Assembly: GCA_025360015.1 (NCBI GenBank)
Contig: JANYCZ010000037.1
Coordinates: 62,001-126,000, forward strand
Length of the DNA: 64,000 bases
Direction of reading: 5' to 3'
Source: Verrucomicrobiota bacterium
GTDB lineage: Bacteria > Verrucomicrobiota > Verrucomicrobiia > Verrucomicrobiales > Verrucomicrobiaceae
The notes below the pieces were generated by a model. It had not been told where the DNA came from. It worked only from the letters and a program-made list of their open reading frames with translations, and did not search any database. The translations under genes were made by a program, and so were the position numbers. Of this stretch, positions 1-9,377 are shown piece by piece (positions within the stretch are counted from its first letter, which is position 1; each line of letters starts with the position of its first letter).

Positions 1-3000
1 GCGCGGTGAGGCTGGCCTGGCCGATGTTTTGCAGAGAGAGGAAACCTGTCTCAATCAAATCAGCGGTGACGACCAGCCTGCCCGTGCCGAAGGAAGGGCC
101 AAAGTAGCTGGGGACATCGGAGTCGGCGGTCTTGAAATGATAAGGATCGACGAGTTCCGCCTCGCGAGTCGGCAGCATGAGGGGGCGTCCCAGAGCCACG
201 TAAGGGGCGGTCAGACTGACGAGGGCATCCGCCGCGAGAACACCGCCGTCGGCGATGTGGAGGGAACCGCTGGCAGACAGACTGACCGCGCCGTTAAACT
301 GGACATTGCCCGAGAGGGTGAGCGAGTCGAAGCCGCCGCTCTGGAAGGAAGTGGCACCAAAATAACCCTGGGCCTTGATGGCGGTCCCGCCGGAGGTCAG
401 CAGGCTCTGGCCCAGTACGCCTCCGGTAAAGACCGGCTGGGTAAAGGAAGACATGTCCTGGGCCGCCTGCAGACTGATCTCTTTGTCATCCGAAGCGCCG
501 AGGATGAAACGCCCAGAGGAGACGACGAGGCTGCCGCCTTGGGCCGTGGGGCCGCCCGCATCACCCAGAAGGGTGGCATTGCTGAAGAGAAACTCAGCGC
601 CTTTGAGAGTGATGGTGCCGCCGCCGCTGTCCACCTGCGTGGGCACCGAGTAGGAGGCGGTCAACGCCTGTGAGATGGCATCCAGGCTCATACCGGCCTG
701 CGGCGGGGTCAAATCCAGCACGGCAGTAGCACCTGAAACATTGAGGACGGCGCCGGAGTCTGCCACGATGTTTCCAAACACCTGAATGCTGCCCCCGGCA
801 TAGACGGTGCCCGTTCTTCTGTTAAAAGGATCAGCCGTATAAACGGTCTTGCCTGCGGTGGAGATCACACTTGCCGCACCCAGATGCACCGTCGCGAAAG
901 CCACCACCGGGCTGCTGTTGTCCGCGTAATTCCCCGCGCCATTGATGGAGAGCGAGACCGTGCCAGCCGGTGCGGAGATCTGCCCTAGCATCTCGATGGT
1001 TTGCGCCTGCAGGGTCACCGAGCCCAGCGCATCCGTGATGATCTGTGAGCCGGCACCCACGGTGACGTTGCCACGGATTTTGAGAAGGTGGTCGAGCGTG
1101 CCCGTGATGCCTGATGCCAGCAACGACAGCTTAACCGGGCTGCGATAACCTTCCGGGAGGACGGTCGTGCTCAGAGAAATCGAACTGGAGGTTCCCACGG
1201 TGATGGAATTGACGGTCAGGGAGCTGACGACCGGCTGGAGGAGGGTGGCCGGAGCAATGAGCACGCCCGGGACGGAGACGATATCGCCGCCGCCTGGCGG
1301 AGTGATGTCCTGCCCCAGTCCCTTCAAGGTGAACTGACTGAAGCCGCCCGAACTGAAAAAGTCCGGCTGAAGCAGCAGAGTCCCTGCGTACGTGGGCGAG
1401 CCGCCGACCTGGATGATGGGAGCCTGCAAGACCAGAGAACCGCCTGAAGCGCCAGAAAAACCCTGCAGGCTGCCGTCCAAGGTGAGGTGGCCGCCCAGCA
1501 GGGAGGTGAACAGCGGATCATTGCCCGCCTGAATGGAAAGAGTTCCCGCATTGCCAAAGGTGAAGGCTCTGTCCGCCACCAGTCCGCCAGTGACCGTGAG
1601 CACGCTGCCAGGCGCGGCTTCAACCGAATAGCCCTTGATGCTGATGCTGCCGCCCTGCGTGGTGCTGGCATACGTGGCGACACCTGCGGTGACGGATCTG
1701 GCCACCTGCGTGGGCAGGGTCAAAGCAGCTGCGGCCATGGAGCGGTTGTCCACCACGAGCCCGGCGGTGCTGAGCACTGCGGCGCTGCCGATTTTGACCA
1801 CGCCATTGGTGGTGGGGGGGACAACCACGGTTGTCGAGTTTTGCACCACGAGCAAAGCTGTGGTGTCTGGAGAGATGTTGTAGGCGGTAAGGTTCAGGCT
1901 GCCACCAGGGGCTGAGAGCTGGCCTTCCACATCCAGATTGGCCCCGGTAAAGGTGATGGAACCGGTGGGAGAGGCGGCGAGGGTGACCCCTGCCGGGACG
2001 GTGATGGTGCCATTGTTGTTGAGCAACGACAAGGAGCCAAAGCCCTGGGTGCCGCCCAGGAGACCCGGAGAGAGAATGACGGTGCTGACACGCTGGGCGG
2101 GAAAAGAAAGCGGGGTGCCGTTTGCGTCCAGCCCGAAGCTGCCCACCGCCACCTGGCCCGACGGGCTGTTTTGAAAGCTGATGTCCGGGGAAGTCGGGGA
2201 AATAACGGGGAAGAGCAGAGGTGCGCGGACGTCCTGCTGTGACTGGAACTGGAGTGCCAGGGTGCTCAGCAAGGGCGCGGTGGTCAGTTGCTGCTGGCCG
2301 ATGATGTTGCTACCCTCCATCTGCCCGTCCAGGGCCATGGTGGGGGAGGAGAGGGTGAGGCTGCCGCCGCTGCCGCCGGCGCTGTAGGCGGCCTCATAAT
2401 GGCTGTTGGAGGCAAAGATGCCGGTGGTGGTGGAAGAGGTGCTCCAAGTGGTGTTCTGGATGGTGGTGGTGCCGGTGTAGATGCCGGTGTAAGCCACGCT
2501 GGGATCCGCCGCGGAGATGTCCACCAGATTGCCACTGCTGACGAGCTGGGTGGTGGCCACGCTGCCTCCGGTGAAATTTTGGTAACCACTGGACACGTCC
2601 ACCACGGAGCCGGGCTGCATGACGATGGAATTTCCCGCCGTCATGGTGACGGTGCCGCCTGCAAGCGTGAGCTGCCCGACGTTGCGCTGAATGAGACCGA
2701 GGTAGCCGGTGAGGTTTGCCAGGGGAGTGCCGACCCAGGTGGTGCCGTCAGTGCGCACACCCGTTTTACGCAGGTCCACCGTTATGGTATGTCCGCGCAG
2801 GGAGCCATTGCGCTGCAGCGCGGAGTCTGCCAGTTCTGCGGCGCGGAGGGTGATGGTGGCGATGTAGTCGGACAGGGAGGTGGAGACGGCGGTGGAGCCT
2901 GAGACGTCCACGGTCGCGCCCTGGTCCAGGTAAACCTGCCCGGTGGACGCCACGAACTGCTCCTGCGTGACGCCGGTGACCATCTGGAGATCCCAGATGC

Positions 3001-4513
3001 CGGCGCTGATGGCCACATTGGCATTGGGGGCCAGGATCACGGAATTGACGCCGAGATAAACGCCGAGGCCTTGAATGTTGATCTGCGACTTCAGCGCGAG
3101 CTCTGTGCCCACAAGCGTATCTGTGCTGGCCCATTCGGGGAGGATCTGCATGACCGAACCGGTCCCGGTTTTGACAATGCCGGTGGAGGAGGTGGAGGTG
3201 GCGGATGGATAGACAAAGGGCGCGCCAAAGCTGGAATCTGAGGGTGTATAGTTGATGTTGGGAACCGCATTGTAGTCGGCCAGCAGATCAATTCTGCCAT
3301 TGAAGGCCACTGAAGTGCTGCTGTCGATGAAGCCGTTCTGGTTCACGCTGGACCCGGCGATGGCCACACTGCCGCGAGGGGCTTCGATGAGGCCAGCATT
3401 GGTGACCGTGCCGCCGTAGCTGCCGATACTGCCCACATACACGTCCAGCCCGCGCAGGGATGGGTCTGCGGAACTGTGGGCGGCAAAGCCCACCTCCATG
3501 CCTGCGGCCAGGATGGTCTGGCCGTCCGGGGTGCTGATGGTGCCGTTGTTGGTCACGTTTGGCCCCACGAGCACGACGCGTCCGCCCACATTCGCGGAAG
3601 AAGTCGGCGCAGTGATCTGCGCGCCCGTCTGCACCGTCACGTCGCCGATCTTGCTGCCCGTGGTATTAGGCAGTGCCGGGGGTGTGAAGGCCGGCGTCGG
3701 GCCTTTCGTGCCCGCCTGTTGTGCATTCGCGGAGAAGAGGAACTGCGAGTCCGGATTGTTCAGCAGGCCGCGTGTGACCAGATTGTCATTCAGCGGCAGC
3801 GCGGAGGCCACCATGGCGTGCGTGTTCACCTCGCTGCCGGCACCGAAGATGATGCCGTTTTGGTTGATGAGGTACACCTGGCCCTGCGCCTGGATGGACC
3901 CCAGGATCTGCGTCGGATTGCCGGAGGGATCGGTGATCTTGTTGAAGGCGATCCAGTTGCCGGCATCCGCACCGCCTGCGCTCTGGTCAAACTTCACCGT
4001 GGTGTCGCTGCCGACGTTGAAGGTGGTCCAATTGAGCAGCGCCTGCTGCTGCGTCTGCTGGATCGTGACGATGGTGTGCGCGTTTTGCAGCGACTGCACC
4101 GGGGCGGTGGCACCCGTCGGCGCACCGATGATGTCCAGCCCGCCTGTGCCCAGGCCGTTCGGTACGTTTGGCAGCGTCTGTCCGGCGAAGTTGGGGTTTG
4201 CCCCCGCATTGCTCGCGCCTGCCGCTGCCGCATGCGCGGCTTGCTGCATGGCGTCCACTGCATTCAGCGCCATCGTGTTTCGCGCCAGCATGTCCTGCGC
4301 GTTGGAATGCGCCTGGGCGGTGGCTGCGGCCGTGTCGATCCCCGCCGCGCCGCTAGCCGCCGCAGACGTGGCTGTCGTGCCGCCGCTCGCCGCGCCGCCC
4401 ATGTGCAGGATGTCGCCCGCCTGTGTGCAGGGGGTCAGCAGCAGCAGCAAGACCATGCCGTGCACCAGCACGACGTGGAAAAAAGAAAATCGGTTGCGGG
4501 GGAAACGCTTCAT
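1..4513 (-). CDS. TpsA-type filamentous haemagglutinin-like secreted protein, 3' part missing
   Basis: The reading frame opens with ATG at 4513 and stays open for 1504 codons to the window edge, so the C-terminus is not seen. The first 32 residues have a basic start and a hydrophobic core rich in Val and Leu ending near TQAGD, a signal peptide. An Ala-rich stretch follows, and then a two-partner-secretion domain at about residues 125-290, with the typical LLNWTTFNVGSDTTV strand and LINQNGIIFG, a variant of the NPNGI motif. The rest is endless Ser/Thr/Gly/Asn-rich beta-helix sequence. Family knowledge says such proteins cross the outer membrane through a TpsB partner and act as adhesins or exoproteins. 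The ATG overlaps the stop of the isomerase gene (ATGA), so translation is probably coupled. The matching TpsB lies at the head of the same gene train. Confidence 0.87.
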   Translation of the reverse strand, partial: MKRFPRNRFSFFHVVLVHGMVLLLLLTPCTQAGDILHMGGAASGGTTATSAAASGAAGIDTAAATAQAHSNAQDMLARNTMALNAVDAMQQAAHAAAAGASNAGANPNFAGQTLPNVPNGLGTGGLDIIGAPTGATAPVQSLQNAHTIVTIQQTQQQALLNWTTFNVGSDTTVKFDQSAGGADAGNWIAFNKITDPSGNPTQILGSIQAQGQVYLINQNGIIFGAGSEVNTHAMVASALPLNDNLVTRGLLNNPDSQFLFSANAQQAGTKGPTPAFTPPALPNTTGSKIGDVTVQTGAQITAPTSSANVGGRVVLVGPNVTNNGTISTPDGQTILAAGMEVGFAAHSSADPSLRGLDVYVGSIGSYGGTVTNAGLIEAPRGSVAIAGSSVNQNGFIDSSTSVAFNGRIDLLADYNAVPNINYTPSDSSFGAPFVYPSATSTSSTGIVKTGTGSVMQILPEWASTDTLVGTELALKSQINIQGLGVYLGVNSVILAPNANVAISAGIWDLQMVTGVTQEQFVASTGQVYLDQGATVDVSGSTAVSTSLSDYIATITLRAAELADSALQRNGSLRGHTITVDLRKTGVRTDGTTWVGTPLANLTGYLGLIQRNVGQLTLAGGTVTMTAGNSIVMQPGSVVDVSSGYQNFTGGSVATTQLVSSGNLVDISAADPSVAYTGIYTGTTTIQNTTWSTSSTTTGIFASNSHYEAAYSAGGSGGSLTLSSPTMALDGQMEGSNIIGQQQLTTAPLLSTLALQFQSQQDVRAPLLFPVISPTSPDISFQNSPSGQVAVGSFGLDANGTPLSFPAQRVSTVILSPGLLGGTQGFGSLSLLNNNGTITVPAGVTLAASPTGSITFTGANLDVEGQLSAPGGSLNLTAYNISPDTTALLVVQNSTTVVVPPTTNGVVKIGSAAVLSTAGLVVDNRSMAAAALTLPTQVARSVTAGVATYASTTQGGSISIKGYSVEAAPGSVLTVTGGLVADRAFTFGNAGTLSIQAGNDPLFTSLLGGHLTLDGSLQGFSGASGGSLVLQAPIIQVGGSPTYAGTLLLQPDFFSSGGFSQFTLKGLGQDITPPGGGDIVSVPGVLIAPATLLQPVVSSLTVNSITVGTSSSISLSTTVLPEGYRSPVKLSLLASGITGTLDHLLKIRGNVTVGAGSQIITDALGSVTLQAQTIEMLGQISAPAGTVSLSINGAGNYADNSSPVVAFATVHLGAASVISTAGKTVYTADPFNRRTGTVYAGGSIQVFGNIVADSGAVLNVSGATAVLDLTPPQAGMSLDAISQALTASYSVPTQVDSGGGTITLKGAEFLFSNATLLGDAGGPTAQGGSLVVSSGRFILGASDDKEISLQAAQDMSSFTQPVFTGGVLGQSLLTSGGTAIKAQGYFGATSFQSGGFDSLTLSGNVQFNGAVSLSASGSLHIADGGVLAADALVSLTAPYVALGRPLMLPTREAELVDPYHFKTADSDVPSYFGPSFGTGRLVVTADLIETGFLSLQNIGQASLTA

Positions 4514-5757
4514 GGAAAAAGGGGGCAGGGATTGGCGGGGGCAGCCGGTGGAGGCACTTCTTGCAGAAGCTTAGACAGCGCGACCTCGTTCACAGCCACA
4601 GGGTGATTGTGTAACAGTTTCGACATATAAGACTGCATGTTCGCCCGCGCTTTCTCCGCCCGCAGGCGCTGCGCGAGCTGCACGCGCACCTGGTCAAAGA
4701 TCGGCGTGAAGGGCTCCCGCACGTCCAGCACCTTGAGCAGGTGCCAGCCGTCCTTCAGCTTGATCGGTGCGGACACGACGTGGAGTTTCAGCTTCGGCAT
4801 CTGCGCCAGGATCTCGGGCTGGATCTGCTGCTCATTAAGCCAGCCGATCTCCCCGTCGCGTGAGGCGCTCTCCTTTTCCTCGCTCAGTTCCCGCGCCAGC
4901 TTTTCAAAGCCTGCCGGATTTTCCTTCAGCCGCTGCTGCACCGCCTTCAGCTTCTTCTCCGCGCCGGTTTCATCCGCCACGAAAATCTGCGCCAGCCGAA
5001 ACGAGCGCGGCACCGTCAGAGCGGCGCGTCCGGTTTCATACGCCAGCTTCAGCTCGCCCTCGCTCGGGTAGCTCTCCGGCGGGCGGCTCTGCGCTTTCAA
5101 ATAGCTGTCGCTGATGGCGGCCTCGCGCGTGCTCTTGATCAGCGCCTGCGTTGCCGGCTCCGCCTCCCACTTCTTTTCCAGCGCCTCCTTCAGCACCACC
5201 CGCTGCACCAGCAGGCTGCGCACCAGTTGATTCAGCGCACTCGGGTCACGCGCCAGCGCCTCGCGGTCCACACTTCCCAGCGTGCCCAGCGAAGCCACCA
5301 CCTCGCTCTGATGCAGCTCGATGTCTCCGATGCTGCCGACGGTGGGATCATCCTCCGCGGCCTGCAGGGTGAGGGCGCAGCACAGGAGCAGGCAGGGCAG
5401 CAGCAGCCATGTGAGGCCGGAGAATCCTGAGCGTCTCTGAGCCCATGCGGAGCTTGCCTGCTTGCGGAGCGCGGCGGTTGGGGGACCAACCGCCCTACCA
5501 GCGCTGGGGGTGCTAGCGCCCAGCGCCAGGTGGGGCGGGCTGTGCGCAGCCTGCTGCGTGAGGTCGTAGAATCCTGAGCGTCTCTGAGCCCATGCGGAGC
5601 TTGCCTGCTTGCGGAGCGCGGCGGTTGGGGGACCAACCGCCCTACCCGCGCTGGGCGCAAGCACATGCAGCGGAGTACTGCCTTCTTCGTCAAGGCTACG
5701 AAGGCCACGGCGGAATAAATTCCGCGCTGCGAATCCCGCTCTCAGGTCTGCGCTCAT
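4510..5757 (-). CDS. periplasmic SurA/PpiC-type peptidyl-prolyl isomerase with repeat-derived N-terminus
   Basis: The frame encodes 415 residues. From about residue 115 it is a normal exported protein: a strong hydrophobic signal stretch (LLLPCLLLCCALTLQAAE), a helical SurA-like N-domain, then a parvulin/PpiC domain at about 245-350 (FRLAQIFV, GEIGWLNEQQI, GWHLLKVLDV) and a helical tail. It would assist folding of exported outer-membrane or TPS proteins. The first ~110 residues are odd: they are read through two identical 79-bp palindromic repeats 147 bp apart, giving two copies of a PSAGRAVGPPTAALRKQ-type peptide. No ATG lies in frame between the second repeat peptide and the signal core, so either this extension is translated or a non-ATG start near 5410-5425 is used. 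ATG 5757 lies three bases after the upstream stop, and the stop overlaps the TpsA start by four bases. Confidence 0.85.
   Translation of the reverse strand: MSADLRAGFAARNLFRRGLRSLDEEGSTPLHVLAPSAGRAVGPPTAALRKQASSAWAQRRSGFYDLTQQAAHSPPHLALGASTPSAGRAVGPPTAALRKQASSAWAQRRSGFSGLTWLLLPCLLLCCALTLQAAEDDPTVGSIGDIELHQSEVVASLGTLGSVDREALARDPSALNQLVRSLLVQRVVLKEALEKKWEAEPATQALIKSTREAAISDSYLKAQSRPPESYPSEGELKLAYETGRAALTVPRSFRLAQIFVADETGAEKKLKAVQQRLKENPAGFEKLARELSEEKESASRDGEIGWLNEQQIQPEILAQMPKLKLHVVSAPIKLKDGWHLLKVLDVREPFTPIFDQVRVQLAQRLRAEKARANMQSYMSKLLHNHPVAVNEVALSKLLQEVPPPAAPANPCPLFP
5421..5499. repeat. 79-bp palindromic repeat, copy 1 (inside isomerase 5' end)
   Basis: This segment is identical over 79 bp to 5568-5646. 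It contains a perfect 9-bp stem (GGCGGTTGG paired with CCAACCGCC, four-base loop). It looks like an intergenic palindromic element rather than protein-coding sequence, although here it lies in the open frame of the isomerase. Confidence 0.85.
5519..5567. repeat. second repeat family, copy between the two 79-bp repeats
   Basis: The segment starts with CCCAGCGCCAGGT and continues with a GGGCGGGCTGT core and GCGTGAGG end. A diverged copy with the same order of blocks occurs at 6498-6546, in the gap upstream of the coiled-coil gene. The two families alternate (A-B-A), so a composite dispersed element is likely. Confidence 0.65.
5568..5646. repeat. 79-bp palindromic repeat, copy 2 (inside isomerase 5' end)
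   Basis: This is identical to 5421-5499. The 147-bp spacing is a multiple of three, so both copies are read in the same frame and give the same peptide 49 residues apart. Confidence 0.85.
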
Positions 5758-5760
5758 GGC

Positions 5761-6456
5761 TCAGCGTCCCGCCGGGGTTTGTACCTTCGCCGCATCCCCC
5801 TTGGTCGCCATCTTGTGCGCCGCATCCGGCTTGATCCTGCCGTCCACCAGCTTGTCGCCGTAGTCCTGCACCAGCGTCTGCAACTTCACGCGCATGTTGC
5901 CGGTGAAGGGCTCCCGCGCGGCGATGGCTGTGCCGAGACCGAAGCCCTCCAGCCGTGTCAAAATTTCGCTGCCCGTTTTGTACAGCTCATCATTCTTGCG
6001 CTGATAATCTGCGATCCGGCGGTCCTGCAAAATCACGCGGGCAGAGAGCTCCGCGCGCTGCGCCTCGATCTTCCTGGCCGCCTCCGTGATCTTCTGGTGA
6101 CCCTCCTTCCAGCTCGCCAGCGCCGTCTGCAGGCGCAGTTGCTCACGCTCCTGCTCCATCACCTTGGCCTTCAGTTCCGCGATGTTTTTGTCCGAGGCAT
6201 CCTTCTCGGCGTTTCTCTCTTTGCCGAGCGCCTTGAACTTGATCTCCAGCGCCTTCAGCTTTTCATCCAGCTCCAGGTTCGCGGCCTGCAGCGTCGCGTT
6301 GTCCGCATCCGCCTTCTGCTTTTGCACGGTGATGTTGCGCAGTTGATCGCGCATGCGCTTCAGCACCGCCATCGCGGGGTCGGCCTCTTCAGCGGCACGC
6401 GTGACACCGGTCATCAGTCCGGCAAGAACAAGGAAAGATACAGTCAGGTATTTCAT
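5761..6456 (-). CDS. exported periplasmic coiled-coil protein of the TPS gene train
   Basis: The 231-residue product begins with a clean signal peptide (MKYLTVSFLVLAGLMTGVTRAAEE, cleavage near residue 21). Residues 25-175 are almost entirely heptad-like and charged (KQKADADNATLQAANLELDEKL and similar), a long coiled coil. The C-terminal 50 residues are less helical and end in a basic tail. I do not recognise a named family. It lies between the porin and the isomerase, with only three bases between its stop and the isomerase ATG, so it probably belongs to the same transcript. A periplasmic spacer, chaperone or scaffold for the secretion complex is an inference from position only. Confidence 0.8.
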   Translation of the reverse strand: MKYLTVSFLVLAGLMTGVTRAAEEADPAMAVLKRMRDQLRNITVQKQKADADNATLQAANLELDEKLKALEIKFKALGKERNAEKDASDKNIAELKAKVMEQEREQLRLQTALASWKEGHQKITEAARKIEAQRAELSARVILQDRRIADYQRKNDELYKTGSEILTRLEGFGLGTAIAAREPFTGNMRVKLQTLVQDYGDKLVDGRIKPDAAHKMATKGDAAKVQTPAGR

Positions 6457-6497
6457 GATAAGAAAAATTTAAATGTGTGCATAACCATCGTTAAAAA

Positions 6498-6580
6498 CCC
6501 AGCGCCAGGTAGGGCGGGCTGTCCTCAGACCGACGCGTGAGGCCATAAAAGGTAGGGCGTTCCTCAGCCAATGCGGAGCC
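6498..6580. repeat. dispersed GGTAGGGCG-type repeat in the gap upstream of the coiled-coil gene
   Basis: The 182-bp gap between the porin stop and the coiled-coil start holds a copy of the element seen at 5519-5567 (CCCAGCGCCAGGT, GGGCGGGCTGT, GCGTGAGG). It is followed by a second AGGTAGGGCG block and a CAATGCGGAGCC block resembling part of the 79-bp family. This is the likely ancestral, non-coding position of such elements. Confidence 0.6.
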
Positions 6581-6638
6581 CACCACCCTGCGAATGATGA
6601 GGGAGTTTCGCGATGATCTGTCAATTCTCTCGCCATAA

Positions 6639-8624
6639 TCAAAATTTTGCCGTCAGGTCAAACATGACCACGTCCGAGCGCAGCGTGGGGCCTGCGATCT
6701 GCGCCGCCGCCATGTAGGAAAGGCGGATGGCAGTGGCCTTGCTCAGCGCCATGGCCGCGCTCAGCGTGTAGCCTTTCATGTTGGTGCCGCCGCCGCCGAA
6801 ATTGGAGTCTGTGAAGCCGTCCACCACGGAGTCAGACTCCACGTAGCGGTAGCTGAGGCCCACGTTCCAGTCGCCGTACTGTTTGAAGGTGTTGTAGGGC
6901 TTGCCGACATTGACACCCATGAACCACGCGGTGTCTCCGCCGGCAAAGTTGCCGCTGCCACCGCCTGTGCGGTTGTTCACCGCCACGGAGTTGATCGCTG
7001 CGCGGTTGAAGGCCAGGTTCTTCACGAACTCTCCGAGAAGGGAGACCTGCATCGGCTCCCAGTGGTTCAGGTTCACACGGCCCGACCACGCGATCTGGCG
7101 GAAGGGCGTCGCGAGTCCGAAGTACTGAAACTGATTTGTGGTGCCAAAGCCGTTGAGCGCTGTCGGCGTGATGTTGCGGATCGCGCGGTAGGTGTTGCCT
7201 TTCTGTGCAAACAGCGGGCGGCTGTTGTCCGTGCTCCCTGCGTCCGTGTTGTTCAGCGGCACATACGGGTCCGACAGACGGCCTTCGATGTTCTTCCAGT
7301 CATAATACGCAAAGCCCATCTTCACCTCGACCTTTTCCACGGGCTTGAACTCCACGCCGAACTGCGCGGCGAAGAGGTACTTGTCATAGCTCGAAGTTTT
7401 CGTCGGACTGTTGTCCGGGAAGTTCAGCGCTGTGTTGAAGACGGTGAACACACCGCCGCTCAGCCATGATCTGAAGTTCGGATTCCACTGCTGGTCGATC
7501 TGAAACGCGGCGCCATCCAGCGCCACGTCTTCATCCCACATGATCTCGCTGGAGGTCATGAAGAGGTTGTTGAACCGGCCGAGGAACAACGCCACGTGCG
7601 TGTCCGGACTGATCGCCGCGTCATACTTCACGAAGGCGCGGTCCAGCCAGAGCTGGTACTTGGAGAAGTTGCCGCCCTGGCCCCCCGGGCCCGCAGCGCC
7701 CAGCGCCTGGTTGGTGGACACCGGCGTGTTCGTGGTGCCTGTGGCGAAGCGGATGCCGGCGGTGAAGCCGTCTTCCAGATCAATGTCAAAGCCCAGACGC
7801 ATGCGCATCAGGTAGGTGTCGCGGTGCTTGTCCACATTGAGCTGGGGCGAGAAGATCGCGCCCGACACATCAAACGGCGCGCCGGTGTTGATGAGGTTGA
7901 AGTTTGGAAACACGCCCGTCGTGTTGTTGCCGTCCGGGTAGCTGAAGCCCTGGTACTGCGTGCGCACATCGCCAAACATCGTGATGCGCTGCGTCCATTC
8001 CGGGATGGCGTTTGGGGAGGCCCAGCGCTCATTGCGCGCCTGCGTCAGCACTTCATTGCGCAACTGCTCGCGGATCTGCGACTTCACGGCTTCGGGGATG
8101 TAGGTCACGCGCACTTCGTCGTTGTCCGGCTGCACCGGCGGCATCGCGCCCTGGGCCATCACGGCGGCCTGCGTTTCCGCCACGGCCTGCGCCTGCGCTT
8201 TGGCGAAGGCGGCATCCTGCTCTGCGCCCTTGATCAGATCGGACGCCTCACCATGCGTGAGGATGCCCTTTTGCACCAGGCGGTTGATGAGGTTCAGCGT
8301 CACGTTTTGTGAAGGTGTGGTGGCAATCGGCTGCGGTGCGGCGCCATTCAGATCTGGCAGCACGGGTGCCGCTGCGGCGGGATCGGTGGAGATCGGCGCG
8401 GCAGCAGGTGTGCCTGCCGCAGGGGCGGAGGCGGCTTCGGCTCCAGCGGTCGCGGGAGACAGCGCTCCGGCGGCGGGCGGCGGCGCGGTGTTTTCAGCCA
8501 GCAGTGGCAGCGGCGCGGGCAGCTTGGGCTCCGCCGCCTTCATCAATGAGGGCAGCAACGCGGAGAGCAGGGAGGCGGTGAAACAGGCGTACGTTCTTCG
8601 CCAGACTTGGTTTGAGGTGAGCAT
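6639..8624 (-). CDS. putative outer-membrane porin
   Basis: The 661-residue protein has a signal peptide of about 30 residues, an Ala/Pro-rich linker to about residue 100, a helical part with an EASDLIKG motif at about 118-150, and then a long beta-barrel-like region from about 210. The barrel shows alternating aromatic strands (MRMRLGFDIDLEDGFTAGIRFATG, WLDRAFVKYD, HVALFLGRFNN) and ends in Phe (LTAKF), the usual BAM signal. It matches the putative-porin (Porin_5-like) type known from PVC and other Gram-negative bacteria. It follows tonB by 27 bp. Its substrate cannot be read from sequence. Its position suggests it supplies or anchors the neighbouring TonB/TPS machinery, which is inference. 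Confidence 0.82.
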   Translation of the reverse strand: MLTSNQVWRRTYACFTASLLSALLPSLMKAAEPKLPAPLPLLAENTAPPPAAGALSPATAGAEAASAPAAGTPAAAPISTDPAAAAPVLPDLNGAAPQPIATTPSQNVTLNLINRLVQKGILTHGEASDLIKGAEQDAAFAKAQAQAVAETQAAVMAQGAMPPVQPDNDEVRVTYIPEAVKSQIREQLRNEVLTQARNERWASPNAIPEWTQRITMFGDVRTQYQGFSYPDGNNTTGVFPNFNLINTGAPFDVSGAIFSPQLNVDKHRDTYLMRMRLGFDIDLEDGFTAGIRFATGTTNTPVSTNQALGAAGPGGQGGNFSKYQLWLDRAFVKYDAAISPDTHVALFLGRFNNLFMTSSEIMWDEDVALDGAAFQIDQQWNPNFRSWLSGGVFTVFNTALNFPDNSPTKTSSYDKYLFAAQFGVEFKPVEKVEVKMGFAYYDWKNIEGRLSDPYVPLNNTDAGSTDNSRPLFAQKGNTYRAIRNITPTALNGFGTTNQFQYFGLATPFRQIAWSGRVNLNHWEPMQVSLLGEFVKNLAFNRAAINSVAVNNRTGGGSGNFAGGDTAWFMGVNVGKPYNTFKQYGDWNVGLSYRYVESDSVVDGFTDSNFGGGGTNMKGYTLSAAMALSKATAIRLSYMAAAQIAGPTLRSDVVMFDLTAKF

Positions 8625-8651
8625 GGAGCAGGGGGAGAAAGGGCGGGGACT

Positions 8652-9356
8652 TCAGTTCGGTTTGCGTGCGGTGAGCCGCAGGTTGATGGGCATGGGCATG
8701 CCGTCAGGCGGCGGCTCCGTGAGGACGAGTCCGTTGAAAACTTCGTTCTCGATCGCCGCGTCCAGTTTGGGGTCGCCGGTGCTGGCGGCGAGCTTCACGC
8801 GGGTGATGCGCCCAGTGTTGTCGGACCAGACTTTGATCGTGTTGGTGAATCCGGCGTGCTTCGTCAGCGGATTGCTGCGCAGGGCATCGGCGATGCGGTT
8901 TTGCACCTGCCCGGCATACCAGCCCCACTTGCTGCCGCCTTTGCCGCCGCCGCCGATCATGCCGCCACGGCCACCGCCGCCGCCGCCCAGACCGAGGCCG
9001 TTGCCATCGCCACCGCCCAGGGCGGTGCCCAGCGGCTCGTCAGACGGTTTGTCCGGCGCTTTGTCATCGGGCTTTTGTTCGTCAGGCTTCACTTCCTCCT
9101 GCGCGACCATTTCCTCTTCCTTTTTTTCTTCAGGCGGGGGCTCCTCCCGCTTCGGCGGGGGTGGCGGGGGAGGGGGAGGTGGCGGCGGGAGGGAGATCGA
9201 GATCATCTCCATCTTCTTCTTCGGCGTGGACTTCGACGGCGTGTGATGGGCATACACATACCCACCCACACCCACTGCCAGACCGCAGAGGATCAGCAGC
9301 ACAAGATAACGCCGGATGAATCCGGGTTCGTCGTCTTCGGTGTGAGGAGTTGCCAT
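8652..9356 (-). CDS. tonB: TonB-like energy transducer
   Basis: The 234-residue protein has the TonB layout: a short cytoplasmic start, one membrane segment (about residues 16-36), a run of Pro after SISLP at about 53-67, a charged Glu/Lys/Pro arm to about 110, a Gly-rich hinge (110-140), and a C-terminal domain at about 145-234 with YAGQVQNRIADALRSNP and GRITRVKLAASTGDPKLD. It should carry the energy of the ExbB-ExbD proton channel to an outer-membrane partner. The gene is 21 bp after exbD and before the porin. The partner receptor is not certain: neither the porin nor the TpsB shows an obvious TonB box or plug, which makes the association noteworthy. Confidence 0.9.
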   Translation of the reverse strand: MATPHTEDDEPGFIRRYLVLLILCGLAVGVGGYVYAHHTPSKSTPKKKMEMISISLPPPPPPPPPPPPKREEPPPEEKKEEEMVAQEEVKPDEQKPDDKAPDKPSDEPLGTALGGGDGNGLGLGGGGGGRGGMIGGGGKGGSKWGWYAGQVQNRIADALRSNPLTKHAGFTNTIKVWSDNTGRITRVKLAASTGDPKLDAAIENEVFNGLVLTEPPPDGMPMPINLRLTARKPN

Positions 9357-9377
9357 GACGTGGTAGGACTCTGGGAG

